Source of the DNA: Kofleriaceae bacterium
GTDB lineage: Bacteria; Myxococcota_A; Polyangia; Haliangiales; Haliangiaceae
Assembly: GCA_024762925.1 (NCBI GenBank)
Contig: JANTGM010000008.1
Location: 1-64,000 of the forward strand
Direction of reading: 5' to 3'
Length of the DNA stretch: 64,000 nucleotides
Under the pieces are notes generated by a model, which was given only the letters and a program-made list of their open reading frames with translations, did no database searches and was not told the DNA's origin. Made by a program: the position numbers and the translations under genes. Numbering within the stretch: the stretch's first letter is position 1; every line of letters starts with the position of its first letter. Positions 20,138-29,129 of this stretch are shown here, piece by piece.

Positions 20138-21081
20138 GCCGGGTGCTTGCGATTGTTGCGGCACTTGCCTTGCTTGGGTGTTCGGCGAAGAAGAAAGCCC
20201 CATCACAAAGCAAGGACGATGCATCGCCGACGGTGGGGGTTCGAGACATTCAGCCTGAGCTGATGGTCTTGCGACAGGTGTTTGTGGAAGAGAGCAGCGA
20301 CCAAGGTGGACTTCATGTGCCTGCTAGTGACATGGCAAAGAAGCTCGGTAGTATTCTTGTGACCTCGGGATTTCTCGCAGCCCGTGACGGTGACGTGCCC
20401 GACACTCACTTGGCCAGGCCAGTCGAAGCGTTTCTGAGCATGAGCTATGACTGGGCGCCAAACGCGGAAGCCAACGCTGGCGCCCTGGTTCTAGCGGCCG
20501 AGGCGCGCCTGGAATTTATCGATAGCCGCAGCGATCTTGCACCCCAGGTTGCGGTACTAATGGAAGCCTCCGTCCCGCATCGAGGCGACGCCCCAGAGGA
20601 GACCGGGGACGCGCAAGCCGCCTTGGCTCAACTTGCTGAGTCGGCAGTCGTCAGCCTGGCCGAGTCTCTGGTGGCGCGTGAGCGGCTGAGGCGTGCCCCT
20701 CATGCCGAACTTCTCTCGGCCTTGTCGGTGGCTCTCAAAGAGCCGAGCATGCGGATCTGGGGCCTGCAGCTGGCAGCAGATCGGAGGTTGCGAGAAGCTG
20801 TGCCCGCGGCGATTGCGTCCCTCACGATGGGCGATGAAGCGCTCGAGGCGGCAGCAATCTCTACTCTGGTGGCACTGGGGGATCCGCAAGCCGTTCCAGC
20901 TCTGGTCAACGGTGTGGACTTCAATGACTACGAAGAACTCCGAGTGACCATGGAGGCGATCTCGGCGATTGGTGGCGAAGACGCTATCGAGTTTCTCGAA
21001 TTCGTCGCTAGTGGGCATTCGGACGCAGAGCTTCGAGAGCGCGCCAAGGAGAGTTTGGGGCGATTGCGCAAGGCTCCGTGA
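20134..21081 (+). CDS. HEAT-repeat lipoprotein
   Basis: A 315-residue predicted lipoprotein. The signal peptide (MSRVLAIVAALALLGC) ends in an LLGC lipobox, so Cys16 would be lipidated. After a Lys/Ser-rich linker, the C-terminal half contains repeated helices such as AVPAAIASLTMGDEALEAAA and AVPALVNGVDFNDYEELRVT, typical of HEAT/armadillo repeats. The start overlaps the GNAT stop by 4 bp. It is the last gene of the 16142-21081 run and converges on the kinase-activator gene. The function is unknown; a periplasmic or outer-membrane scaffold is likely. Confidence 0.88.
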   Translation: MSRVLAIVAALALLGCSAKKKAPSQSKDDASPTVGVRDIQPELMVLRQVFVEESSDQGGLHVPASDMAKKLGSILVTSGFLAARDGDVPDTHLARPVEAFLSMSYDWAPNAEANAGALVLAAEARLEFIDSRSDLAPQVAVLMEASVPHRGDAPEETGDAQAALAQLAESAVVSLAESLVARERLRRAPHAELLSALSVALKEPSMRIWGLQLAADRRLREAVPAAIASLTMGDEALEAAAISTLVALGDPQAVPALVNGVDFNDYEELRVTMEAISAIGGEDAIEFLEFVASGHSDAELRERAKESLGRLRKAP

Positions 21082-21133
21082 GCTGGGCTGGTCAGAGTTG
21101 TGCGCTGCCAAGCGCCCAAGTGAGCATTGCTCG

Positions 21134-24100
21134 CTAGGATCGTGAGCCGATGATCCCGTAGCGTTGAAGCTTCTTTTGGAGCCCATAGCGACTCAGGCCG
21201 AGTAAGATCGCCGCTTTACTCTGGTTGTTGTTGGTTTGCTTCATTGCGGCTTCGACAAGCCGCCTCTCCAGTGCGTCCACTTGTGGCTTGAGTTCAAGTT
21301 TGGTGGCCTCCGAGAATGTTTTGGCTTCTGTGGCTGTCGCACGGAGTGATAAGTGTTCCGCGGAGATGTACTTCGCGTCGGCCATTGCGCTTGCCCGAGC
21401 GAGCTCGTTTTCGAGTTCTCGAACATTGCCCGGCCAGTCATGGGCCTGCAAGACACGCAGAGCCGACTCACTGAGTTGATGATCGCCACTTGCTGAGGCC
21501 AAGAGATGCGCTGCTAGATCGGGGATGTCTTCACGTCGCTCGCGAAGCGAGGGCAGGCGCAACTCCAGAACCTTCAATCGATAGTAGAGGTCCTCGCGAA
21601 AGCGTCCCGCGACCACTTCCTGCCAAAGGTCTTTGTTGCTTGCGCACAAGACGCGGATGTCCACGTGCCGCACGTCCTCGGCACCAAGCGGGCGAATCTC
21701 GCCTTCTTGCAGGGCACGGAGTAGTTTGCTCTGCATGGCCAAGCTCGTGTCGGCGATCTCATCGAGAAAGAGGGTTCCGCCATCGGCGACTTCGAAGAGC
21801 CCGCGCTTGCCTCGCTCTGCCCCAGTGAAGGCGCCACGCTTGTATCCGAAAAGTTCTGCTTCCAAGAGACTGTCTGGGACGGCTCCGCAGTTGATGGGCA
21901 CAAAGGCGCTGGCCGCTCGCTCGCTCTCGTTGTGGACTGCGCGTGCCAACAGTTCCTTGCCGGTACCGCTCTCACCGTGAATCACGACGGGCAGGGCACA
22001 GGCTGCGGCTCTGGCGGCAAGTGCAAGCAGATCGCGCATCGGCTTTGAGCGGCCGATGATCGCATCAAACGATCCGCTTGGCCGAACGCTGGGAAGTTGT
22101 GCTCGCGTGCGAGCGAGTTGGACTTCAGTGGTTTGAAGGCGCTCTTCTAGCTGCTGGTTCAGTTGGCGAATCTCTTCTTGGCGATTGCGGTTCTCACGAG
22201 TGAGACGGGCATTTTCAATCGCCACGGCCGCAATGTCCGCAAGTTCACGCACGATATCTACAGCTGCTTCATTAAAGGCCGAGCGACGAAATCGGTGATC
22301 GAGATAGAGGGTGCCGACGATTCGTTCTTTCACGCGAAACGGCACCGCCAGGATTGAGCGCAGCTGAAGGGCTGCGACCGATTGAGAGCCATCGAAGCGC
22401 TGGTCGGTTTCCGCGTCAACGGTCATCACGACTTGGCCCGTGTCGGCGACCCGTTCGGCGATCGATGTACTCAGTTGCTCTTGGGAGCCAAGTTGCTCGC
22501 CACCCATGTTGCGGGCGACGCGAAACTGTAGTGCTCCACGCGCGTCGCGGAGCAGCAAGAATGCACGCTCGGCACGGCTTAGCTCTACCGCCGTATCAAT
22601 GATCTCATCGAGGAGAGGTTCGATGCGCTGCTCTGAGTTGAGTTTGCGGCTAAGGGCTAACAGTCGCCGCAGAGGTGCCGATGGGGAAGGTTCCGGCGCT
22701 ATCTCGCGAGATGCCTCGGCCAGACTTGCTAGCGCACGCGCCTCCGGATGGCGTGCAAGCCCATTGCGATAGGCCTCGGGGCACAGGTCCTTGACCGCGT
22801 TGAAGACCGCCTGGCCCTGGGCAATCGCTCGGTCCCGAAGCTCAGCGTCGCCAAGGGCCGCATAGGTTCTTGCAAGTAGCACGGAGAGTCGCCATCGCAG
22901 GTCCAAATCGCCACTCTCTACGGCTGCTTCCGTCGCAACCGCCAGATCGCGTGTGAGTTCTTGCGTAGGGTTTGCGAGCGACAGAGCAACTCGTGCGCGG
23001 CAGGCCAGTAGCTCGCCTCGGTGTTCTTCTGAATCAAACGATAGGCCTTGCAGAACATGCAACGCCTTCCCGGTGCCAGCCCTGGCGTGCCATTCTGCCA
23101 ACCGCATGGATGCATATGCTGCGTCACTTAGTCCGTGTTGCGTTCCCAGGGCCTGCGCTGTCTCATAATGTCCGTGCGCAGCTTCCTCGTGATGCTCGCG
23201 CTTGCAGATGTCTCCGAGCAGAAGGTGCACAAAGAACGCGATTCGCGGCTCATTGGCCCGCAATGAGAGGCGCTCGGCTTCCTCGGCTTGTCTCTTCGCG
23301 CTCGCAAATTCTCCAAGTGTGAGCAGGAGGTTTCCGCGATTGCAGTGCGCAGCGCACAACTCAAAGGGAGTGCCGCTACGAGTGAGCCCTGCGTGCGCAC
23401 TCTCATAGGTGGCTAGGGCTTCGCTGTAGCGCGCAAGTCGCTGTAACGCCGTTGCACAATTGAGACGGAAGACGGCAGCCGCGTGTACCGCACCACTGCG
23501 GTCGCTGCACTCAGCCGCCTCCTTGTATAGCTCAGCCGCCCTTGCAAGTTGGGAGTGCCGTTGCGCTGCCATTCCTTGCAACCCAAGGGCTCGGCCTAGC
23601 AGTCGCTCACGATCACACGCCTCAGAGAACTTCGTAAGCTCCGCGAAGGCCCGGTCACAGGCGTCTAGGTTGCCAGCGTAGAGTTCGGCGAGTCCGACGA
23701 TTTCTGTGGCGGCAAATCGATCTTCGGGAGTGGTGGCCAGCGCCAGTGCCTGCTGTGCCGTAGCCAGCGCCTCGGCGAGCTGCCCTTGGGTGAGCAAGGC
23801 CTTTGCCAAGGCGGCGTGGGTGTTGGTGCTCTCTGGCGTCTGGAGTGTGAGTACGCGAAGTAGCGCCACAGACTCCTCTACATCGCCTCGGTGCTGCGCG
23901 CAGCGGGCGAGCGCCTCAAGAGCCCGCAGTCGCAGCTCTGGGGAACGTGAGCGCTGAGCTTTTGTGGCGAACTGCTCTGCAAGTTCGTAGTCGCCCGTTC
24001 TAAGCGCGACCTCAGCTGCCGCGACTGCATGCTTAGAAATATTCTGTCCGCGCATCACGGCTTGCGATGCCATACACAGTGCGAGTGCTTCATCGAGCCG

Positions 24101-25990
24101 GCCTGCTGCACGCTCCTCTTCGATGGCGATTAAGCAGGCCTTGCTAGCCTCTGCGGTTGGCCCGACGACTAGCAGGTGTTTTGCTCGCTCGCTCGCCGAG
24201 AGGCTAGTGGCACCAATGAGAGCCTTGCGATGAAGTGCCTTGCGCCTAGCCGTTGGCAGGTGCGCATCGATCTGCTGCGCATAAGTGGCACTCGCGCACT
24301 GGATACGGCCGCTGGCAAATCGCACAAAGCCCGCATTGGCGAGTTCTTGGACCCAGCACGCGACGTCTCGCTCGGACGCCTCTATGAGCCTTGCAGCCTG
24401 CTCATAGGACATGGGAGCTGCGGCAACTGCGAGCAATTCGAGAAGCGCTGCTGCATCGCGACTTAGGGTTCGTACTCGAGAAAGCAGCGCCTTGGTCAGC
24501 CCGTCGTCGTGCAGGAGCACATCGGGTGGTCTTTCGTGCAGTGGATCGAGGGTGCTGGCAGCACGCATGAGTTCGATAAGCGCGCCGGGCAACGACTGGG
24601 TGAGCTCCGCCGCCCGTCGAACCCACTCGCCCGTTGGCGCTCGCGCACTCATCGATCGGCAGAGGAGCTCGGCTTCGGCGTCGGAGAGCGGTCCCATCTC
24701 GATACCTTCGTGTGCCAACGGAGCCTGCTCGCTGGTAGCTATCACAAGTGTGACAGCTGGGATTTGTGCGGCTCGAAGCTCTGAGAGTAGGTTTGCCGAT
24801 CGAACCTCTCCACAGAGGAGTACAGCCGGGCCATCGCCGGCATGTGCGGCTAGGAAGTCTGATGCGCTCGGAGTCGCCGCAGGCCAGCGACTTGGTAGCA
24901 CGATCTTGCGAACCTCGGGGCAGGCAAGGTCTTCTTGTGCAAGCTCCACTTGGGCGCGCAAGAGCGCTTCTGTCACAAAGCGGCTGCGCCCGCTGCCAAT
25001 CGGGCCCGTGACTTCACAGAGTCTGCCTTCTTGATGTGCGTCGTTGAGACCGCGAACCAGTTCGACAAGCCGTCGCGCTTCACTCTCACGTCCGAAAAAT
25101 TCTGAGACTAGAAGTGTGGGCGTCTCCATACCGCCTACGGGCTCCCCCAAAGCCTCAGCAACACGACGAATGTGGCTTCTCAGCGCGCGCATCCCGCTTG
25201 GTCGCTTACCGCGGTCCACTTGCATCATAGAGAGGAGCAGGGTGACCAGGGATTTGGGAAGCTCCGCACTGAGCCGAGGCTCGATGGCGTTCGATACCCC
25301 AGCGAGAATTGCGCCATAGAGTCCCTCTTCGTCCACAAAGACAGGTTCTCCGATTGCAATTTCCGTGAGACTCACTCCCAAACTGTAAAGATCGGTCTGC
25401 GCATCTAGATGCCCGGAAAGGGCTTCGGGGGCCATGTAGAGAGGAGTTCCCCGCACATCGCCCAAGCCTGCGGACCGCGCAAGGCCGAGATCGAGCAAGA
25501 TGGCTATGTGTGGGCCCGAGTCTGGGCAGAAGATATGTGCTGGCTTCACATCGCCATGCGCCAATCCCTGGTTGTGAAGGTGGGCCAGGCCGCTGGCCAT
25601 CGCATCTGCGAGTGTGAGGAGAAAGCTTGGCCGAGCAGCCCTTGGAATTTGGGCATAGCGCCTGGCTGCAGGCACGCCTTGGACAAACTCGCTGACAATG
25701 CAAAGACCTGTGGCGCTCTCATGCAGTCGCAGGACACGAGTTAGGTTCGGATGGGCAACGCTTGCAAGATGGGAAAACTCCTGAATTGCAGTGGCTCGCG
25801 ATGTGGGGTCTTGCACCCATTTGAGGGCCACTTGGGCGTCATCGTGTTCGCGGTCGAGTGCACAGAAGACCTCACCTTGTGCTCCCGAGCCAATCGCGCC
25901 GATCTCGTGGTAGCGATTTCTTAGGAGCGCTGCCAACTTTGTAGGCACCATAGCGCCAACAAGGCTAGCACTAAGCCTCCGCAACACCAC
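21134..25990 (-). CDS. Ser/Thr kinase-AAA-TPR-GAF-sigma-54 activator fusion
   Basis: A 1618-residue multidomain regulator. Residues about 28-280 are a protein kinase: VALKWV, HGDVKPAHIF (HRD written HGD, catalytic Asp kept) and DLGLARS. Near residue 327 a P-loop-like GPIGSGRS has Arg in place of Lys. About 600-1130 are TPR-like helices, then a GAF domain (about 1150-1320). Residues about 1345-1570 are a sigma-54 AAA+ domain with Walker A GESGTGKE and the sigma-54 contact loop GAFTGA. A Fis-type HTH ends the protein (NNNQSKAAILLGLSRYGLQK). An AAAGGAG stretch lies just before clustered GTG, GTG and TTG codons at 25990, 25987 and 25984; ATG at 25951 is another choice. It probably links a cytosolic signal to sigma-54 promoters. 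Confidence 0.94.
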   Translation of the reverse strand: MVLRRLSASLVGAMVPTKLAALLRNRYHEIGAIGSGAQGEVFCALDREHDDAQVALKWVQDPTSRATAIQEFSHLASVAHPNLTRVLRLHESATGLCIVSEFVQGVPAARRYAQIPRAARPSFLLTLADAMASGLAHLHNQGLAHGDVKPAHIFCPDSGPHIAILLDLGLARSAGLGDVRGTPLYMAPEALSGHLDAQTDLYSLGVSLTEIAIGEPVFVDEEGLYGAILAGVSNAIEPRLSAELPKSLVTLLLSMMQVDRGKRPSGMRALRSHIRRVAEALGEPVGGMETPTLLVSEFFGRESEARRLVELVRGLNDAHQEGRLCEVTGPIGSGRSRFVTEALLRAQVELAQEDLACPEVRKIVLPSRWPAATPSASDFLAAHAGDGPAVLLCGEVRSANLLSELRAAQIPAVTLVIATSEQAPLAHEGIEMGPLSDAEAELLCRSMSARAPTGEWVRRAAELTQSLPGALIELMRAASTLDPLHERPPDVLLHDDGLTKALLSRVRTLSRDAAALLELLAVAAAPMSYEQAARLIEASERDVACWVQELANAGFVRFASGRIQCASATYAQQIDAHLPTARRKALHRKALIGATSLSASERAKHLLVVGPTAEASKACLIAIEEERAAGRLDEALALCMASQAVMRGQNISKHAVAAAEVALRTGDYELAEQFATKAQRSRSPELRLRALEALARCAQHRGDVEESVALLRVLTLQTPESTNTHAALAKALLTQGQLAEALATAQQALALATTPEDRFAATEIVGLAELYAGNLDACDRAFAELTKFSEACDRERLLGRALGLQGMAAQRHSQLARAAELYKEAAECSDRSGAVHAAAVFRLNCATALQRLARYSEALATYESAHAGLTRSGTPFELCAAHCNRGNLLLTLGEFASAKRQAEEAERLSLRANEPRIAFFVHLLLGDICKREHHEEAAHGHYETAQALGTQHGLSDAAYASMRLAEWHARAGTGKALHVLQGLSFDSEEHRGELLACRARVALSLANPTQELTRDLAVATEAAVESGDLDLRWRLSVLLARTYAALGDAELRDRAIAQGQAVFNAVKDLCPEAYRNGLARHPEARALASLAEASREIAPEPSPSAPLRRLLALSRKLNSEQRIEPLLDEIIDTAVELSRAERAFLLLRDARGALQFRVARNMGGEQLGSQEQLSTSIAERVADTGQVVMTVDAETDQRFDGSQSVAALQLRSILAVPFRVKERIVGTLYLDHRFRRSAFNEAAVDIVRELADIAAVAIENARLTRENRNRQEEIRQLNQQLEERLQTTEVQLARTRAQLPSVRPSGSFDAIIGRSKPMRDLLALAARAAACALPVVIHGESGTGKELLARAVHNESERAASAFVPINCGAVPDSLLEAELFGYKRGAFTGAERGKRGLFEVADGGTLFLDEIADTSLAMQSKLLRALQEGEIRPLGAEDVRHVDIRVLCASNKDLWQEVVAGRFREDLYYRLKVLELRLPSLRERREDIPDLAAHLLASASGDHQLSESALRVLQAHDWPGNVRELENELARASAMADAKYISAEHLSLRATATEAKTFSEATKLELKPQVDALERRLVEAAMKQTNNNQSKAAILLGLSRYGLQKKLQRYGIIGSRS

Positions 25991-26034
25991 GCTCCTTTGA
26001 GGGATTCTCTGCAGATATGCTACCGTTCTCCCCC

Positions 26035-27672
26035 ATGTCGAAGGGCCGTAATGGCAAGGCGGGACGACTCGGCGACGACACCCGGGCCCGCATCAACGAT
26101 TTGAAGGGAGGATGGAAGCTTCCAGGCGCCCCTGCGGATGAAGACGAACCTACCAAGGTGGCCCCCGACCAGTCGGAGCCAACTGTCCAGGTCGAGTCAC
26201 AACCTGAGGCGAAGGTCGAGGTCTCGCTCCCCAGTCTGCCAAAGGCTCGCCCTCCGAAGCGCCCGACTCAGCCTCCGCCCCCACCATTGGGACGCTCTAG
26301 GAAAAACTCCCAACCACCGCCCTTTTCCCAAAACTCCCGTGGGCCCGACTCTCCCGCACCAGTGCCTCGTGAGAAGAGTGCCTCGGTCCCGCCGCCCGCG
26401 CCAGTCTCGGTCACTCGTGCGAAGTCCGCTTCGGTGCCGCCCCCGGCTCCAATCGCCCGCGCGAAGTCCGCCTCGGTGCCTCCGCCCGCGCCACCGCGAA
26501 AGAAGCCAACGCTACCTCCACCCGCCGTTGTCTCAGCCGTTGGAGCTGACGATGATGAGCCAACCCGACTCACCAGCACAGATGAGCCACTTGGAGTGGC
26601 GCCTGCGGCTGCTGTTGGACCAATGGGGAATGCGACTGGCACCGTGAGGCTCCCGGACAGCCTCCCTCGTGATTCTGGAGTGATCGGCGATGTCGCGTAT
26701 TGGTTCCGGGTGCAAGCCAAGCGTCGCTCGGCAAAAAAGGAGATGTTCGAAATCACTGCACGCATTACGAGTGAGAAAGAGGCGCGCAACACAAAGCTAT
26801 TGGACTATGCCCGTCATGCTGTCGGAGATGATTCTTATGATCAGACGCTTGTGGGGCGCGCACGCGCTTCGCTATTGAGCATCGAAGAGAAGCGCTCGCA
26901 TCACGCAGGTCGCATTGCTTCGGCGAATGAGAAGGTGGCTGCCCTGGAGCGGCAACGCAAAGAACTCAAGGCCAAACGAGATGACGACATCAAGACGCTG
27001 GAGATGGAGATTGAGGCCGTCGCCACAAGCCTTGAGCCGTTGGTTGCGCGCGCCAGTGCCGCCCGGAAGAAGACCACGCGTTTGCGGCTGCAACTTCGAA
27101 CACTCGATGATGAGATTCAGAAGAAGGAATCCAGTCTCGTCTCGGTTCATGGGGCTGCCGACAAGGCCTCGGTTCATGCGGAGATGGCGAGTTTGCGAGC
27201 CGAGCGCGACGCAGTTGCCGCTGACGAACCCACAATTGCGTCTGAAATTGATGACTTAGAACCCAAGATCGCAAGTCTAGCTTCATCCCGAGGCGAGTTG
27301 GCTGACAAGATTGCCGTACTCCGAGCGGAGGAAGAACTCGATATCATTCGAGTGAATGAGAAAGCCAATGCGGTAAAGGCTAGCCGCGTCGTTGAAGAGC
27401 GAGCGGTGAGCGATCAAGCGGCCAAGCAAGAGAGGCAACTGCTTGAGCTTGGGGAGGGGCTGCACCACAACCCACCCGACAGTCGGGATCCAAAGGCTGT
27501 TGCAATCATGCGCCATGACTTGGAAATCGGCACGCTCGAGCGCCGCAGTCTAGAGCTGAGCGAGCTGCTCGATAGCGTGGAGCGTGGTCCAATGATTCGC
27601 GGGGCGGCCTACCTTGGGGCGGTAGCTACGATCGTCCTCGCCGCTGCCGCGTATCTCGTGTTTCTACGCTAG
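26035..27672 (+). CDS. Pro-rich, coiled-coil, C-terminally membrane-anchored protein
   Basis: About 545 residues from the ATG at 26035 (an in-frame ATG at 26017 is also possible). Residues 1-190 are disordered, basic then Pro-rich, with three KSASVPPPAP repeats and acidic DDEPT motifs. About 215-500 form a long charged coiled coil. The final 20 residues (AAYLGAVATIVLAAAAYLVF) are a single hydrophobic segment, giving a tail-anchor topology. It is divergent from the large kinase-activator with about 45-80 bp between starts. The Ser-rich repeats could be kinase targets, which is inference only. No known family was recognised. Confidence 0.82.
   Translation: MSKGRNGKAGRLGDDTRARINDLKGGWKLPGAPADEDEPTKVAPDQSEPTVQVESQPEAKVEVSLPSLPKARPPKRPTQPPPPPLGRSRKNSQPPPFSQNSRGPDSPAPVPREKSASVPPPAPVSVTRAKSASVPPPAPIARAKSASVPPPAPPRKKPTLPPPAVVSAVGADDDEPTRLTSTDEPLGVAPAAAVGPMGNATGTVRLPDSLPRDSGVIGDVAYWFRVQAKRRSAKKEMFEITARITSEKEARNTKLLDYARHAVGDDSYDQTLVGRARASLLSIEEKRSHHAGRIASANEKVAALERQRKELKAKRDDDIKTLEMEIEAVATSLEPLVARASAARKKTTRLRLQLRTLDDEIQKKESSLVSVHGAADKASVHAEMASLRAERDAVAADEPTIASEIDDLEPKIASLASSRGELADKIAVLRAEEELDIIRVNEKANAVKASRVVEERAVSDQAAKQERQLLELGEGLHHNPPDSRDPKAVAIMRHDLEIGTLERRSLELSELLDSVERGPMIRGAAYLGAVATIVLAAAAYLVFLR
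26368..26493. repeat. Three coding repeats of (K)SASVPPPAP
   Basis: Three imperfect copies encode R-x-KSASVPPPAP with variable linkers, inside the disordered N-terminal half of the coiled-coil membrane protein. The unit has an RxKS-type basic-directed serine, as many kinase sites do. Confidence 0.85.
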
Positions 27673-27787
27673 AACCCCTCGCTCGCTTATTTGCCCTCTG
27701 GACGCACTGGCATGGCTTGCTCAGCTCCCCTGGCAAGGTCGTCGTTCGTGCCTCGCCAGAGAACAAGCCTGCTTCACGAGAGGAGAT

Positions 27788-28063
27788 CTATGCTCCTGAA
27801 CTTGGCACTAGCAGGGTTGAGACTTTGCCGATTGCCCACCACGTGAGGGCAAAGCGTCCACCTGAGAGCACCAGAGCTGCCAGAGCAACCGTCACGCCTC
27901 CTGCTCCGGCAAGCCGGGACCAGCCTGAGGTTTCCCGCCTGCGATACGCCAAGACGCCCATGGTGGCGGCAAACGCGGCCATTCCCATCGCAAGGTAGGT
28001 GCCTGCCGGCACGAGCGAAGCGGCAAAGGCAATGATGGCCATGGCTAGGGCGAGCTTTCCCAT
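27788..28063 (-). CDS. Small integral membrane protein
   Basis: A 91-residue hydrophobic protein with about three membrane segments (LALAMAIIAFAASLVPAG, LAMGMAAFAATMGVLAY and a GGVTVALAALVLSG stretch) and a positively charged loop RRRETSGW. It has no recognisable family motif. It lies between two genes on the opposite strand, in the gap between the coiled-coil protein and era. The 115 bp after its stop hold nothing I can identify. The regular hydrophobic pattern makes a real gene likely. Confidence 0.65.
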   Translation of the reverse strand: MGKLALAMAIIAFAASLVPAGTYLAMGMAAFAATMGVLAYRRRETSGWSRLAGAGGVTVALAALVLSGGRFALTWWAIGKVSTLLVPSSGA

Positions 28064-28184
28064 TCATTGACGCTAACAGCCCGCAGACGTTGGCCCAACT
28101 TTCTGCGACGTTGCGAGCATCTGGTTTGGCGATCTCATTGTAATTGCCAGCGGGCAATGGACCTTGTATACGCCTGCCCAGCGC

Positions 28185-29129
28185 ATGGATGCTTCAACAC
28201 ATACCGCTTTGGCGCACGTGGGTAGCTGCGTGATCCTCGGCCTGCCGAATGTCGGCAAGTCCACCCTGATGAATCAGGTGATGGGCCTGCGCTTAATGGC
28301 GGTCTCCCCCAAGCCGCAAACCACGCGGAATCGGGTGATGGGAGTTGTCAATACCGATGGCGAGGATGGCGCCTCGCAGATTGTCTTTGTCGACACTCCA
28401 GGCATGCAGCAGGGGGCTGGGCCATTTCGGCGCTTCATGCGTGAAGAGGCGCTTGGGGCAGCTGGTGACTCTGATGTAGCCCTTTTGGTCATCGATCTCT
28501 CGAGCCGCAAGCAGCGCACAATCGAGAGTCTGCTCGATTCTGATGCCAAGCCCATGCTCGATGCTCTTGAGGCATTTGGTGGAGCGGTGATTCTGGCGCT
28601 AAACAAGGTCGACCTGCTGGAGGACAAAGAGGCTCTCTTGCCCATCCTCACCGACTTTGATGCGACAGGGCGCTTTGCTGCCATGGTGCCAATCTCCGCA
28701 AAGACGGGCAGCGGGACCGAGGCCTTGCTGGCAAACATTGCGGGGCATCTTCCGCCTGGGCCAATGCTCTTCCCCGAAGAGATGTACACCGACAAGGCCG
28801 AGCGATTCTTGGCAGCCGAGTTGATTCGCGAGCAGCTCTTTCGCCAGCTCGGTGATGAGTTGCCCTATGCAAGCGCTGTGGTGATCGAGGATTTTCACTC
28901 GCGGGATAAGGGCGACATCGTGATTTCCGCGGCGATTCATGTGGAGCGTGAATCGCAAAAGGGCATTGTGATTGGCAAAGGTGGCAAGCGCATCAAAGCC
29001 GTTGGGGAACGCGGTCGCCACGCGGTAAGCCAGCTCTTTGGCTGCCCTGTGCACCTAAAGCTCTTCGTCAAGGTCAACAGCAACTGGTCGCAGCAGGTTC
29101 GCTCCTTGCGCGAGCTTGGATACGAGTAA
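28185..29129 (+). CDS. era: GTPase Era
   Basis: About 314 residues. Era binds 16S rRNA and helps 30S maturation. The G domain has G1 GLPNVGKST, a G2/switch I region with [11 protein letters not shown]3 DTPGM, G4 NKVD and G5 ISAKTG. The C-terminal KH domain has the [19 protein letters not shown] GxxG loop. The frame opens at TTG 28164; ATG at 28185 gives the normal Era N-terminal length and is preferred. The stop codon TAA overlaps the der ATG by one base, so era and der are translationally coupled. Confidence 0.97.
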   Translation: MDASTHTALAHVGSCVILGLPNVGKSTLMNQVMGLRLMAVSPKPQTTRNRVMGVVNTDGEDGASQIVFVDTPGMQQGAGPFRRFMREEALGAAGDSDVALLVIDLSSRKQRTIESLLDSDAKPMLDALEAFGGAVILALNKVDLLEDKEALLPILTDFDATGRFAAMVPISAKTGSGTEALLANIAGHLPPGPMLFPEEMYTDKAERFLAAELIREQLFRQLGDELPYASAVVIEDFHSRDKGDIVISAAIHVERESQKGIVIGKGGKRIKAVGERGRHAVSQLFGCPVHLKLFVKVNSNWSQQVRSLRELGYE

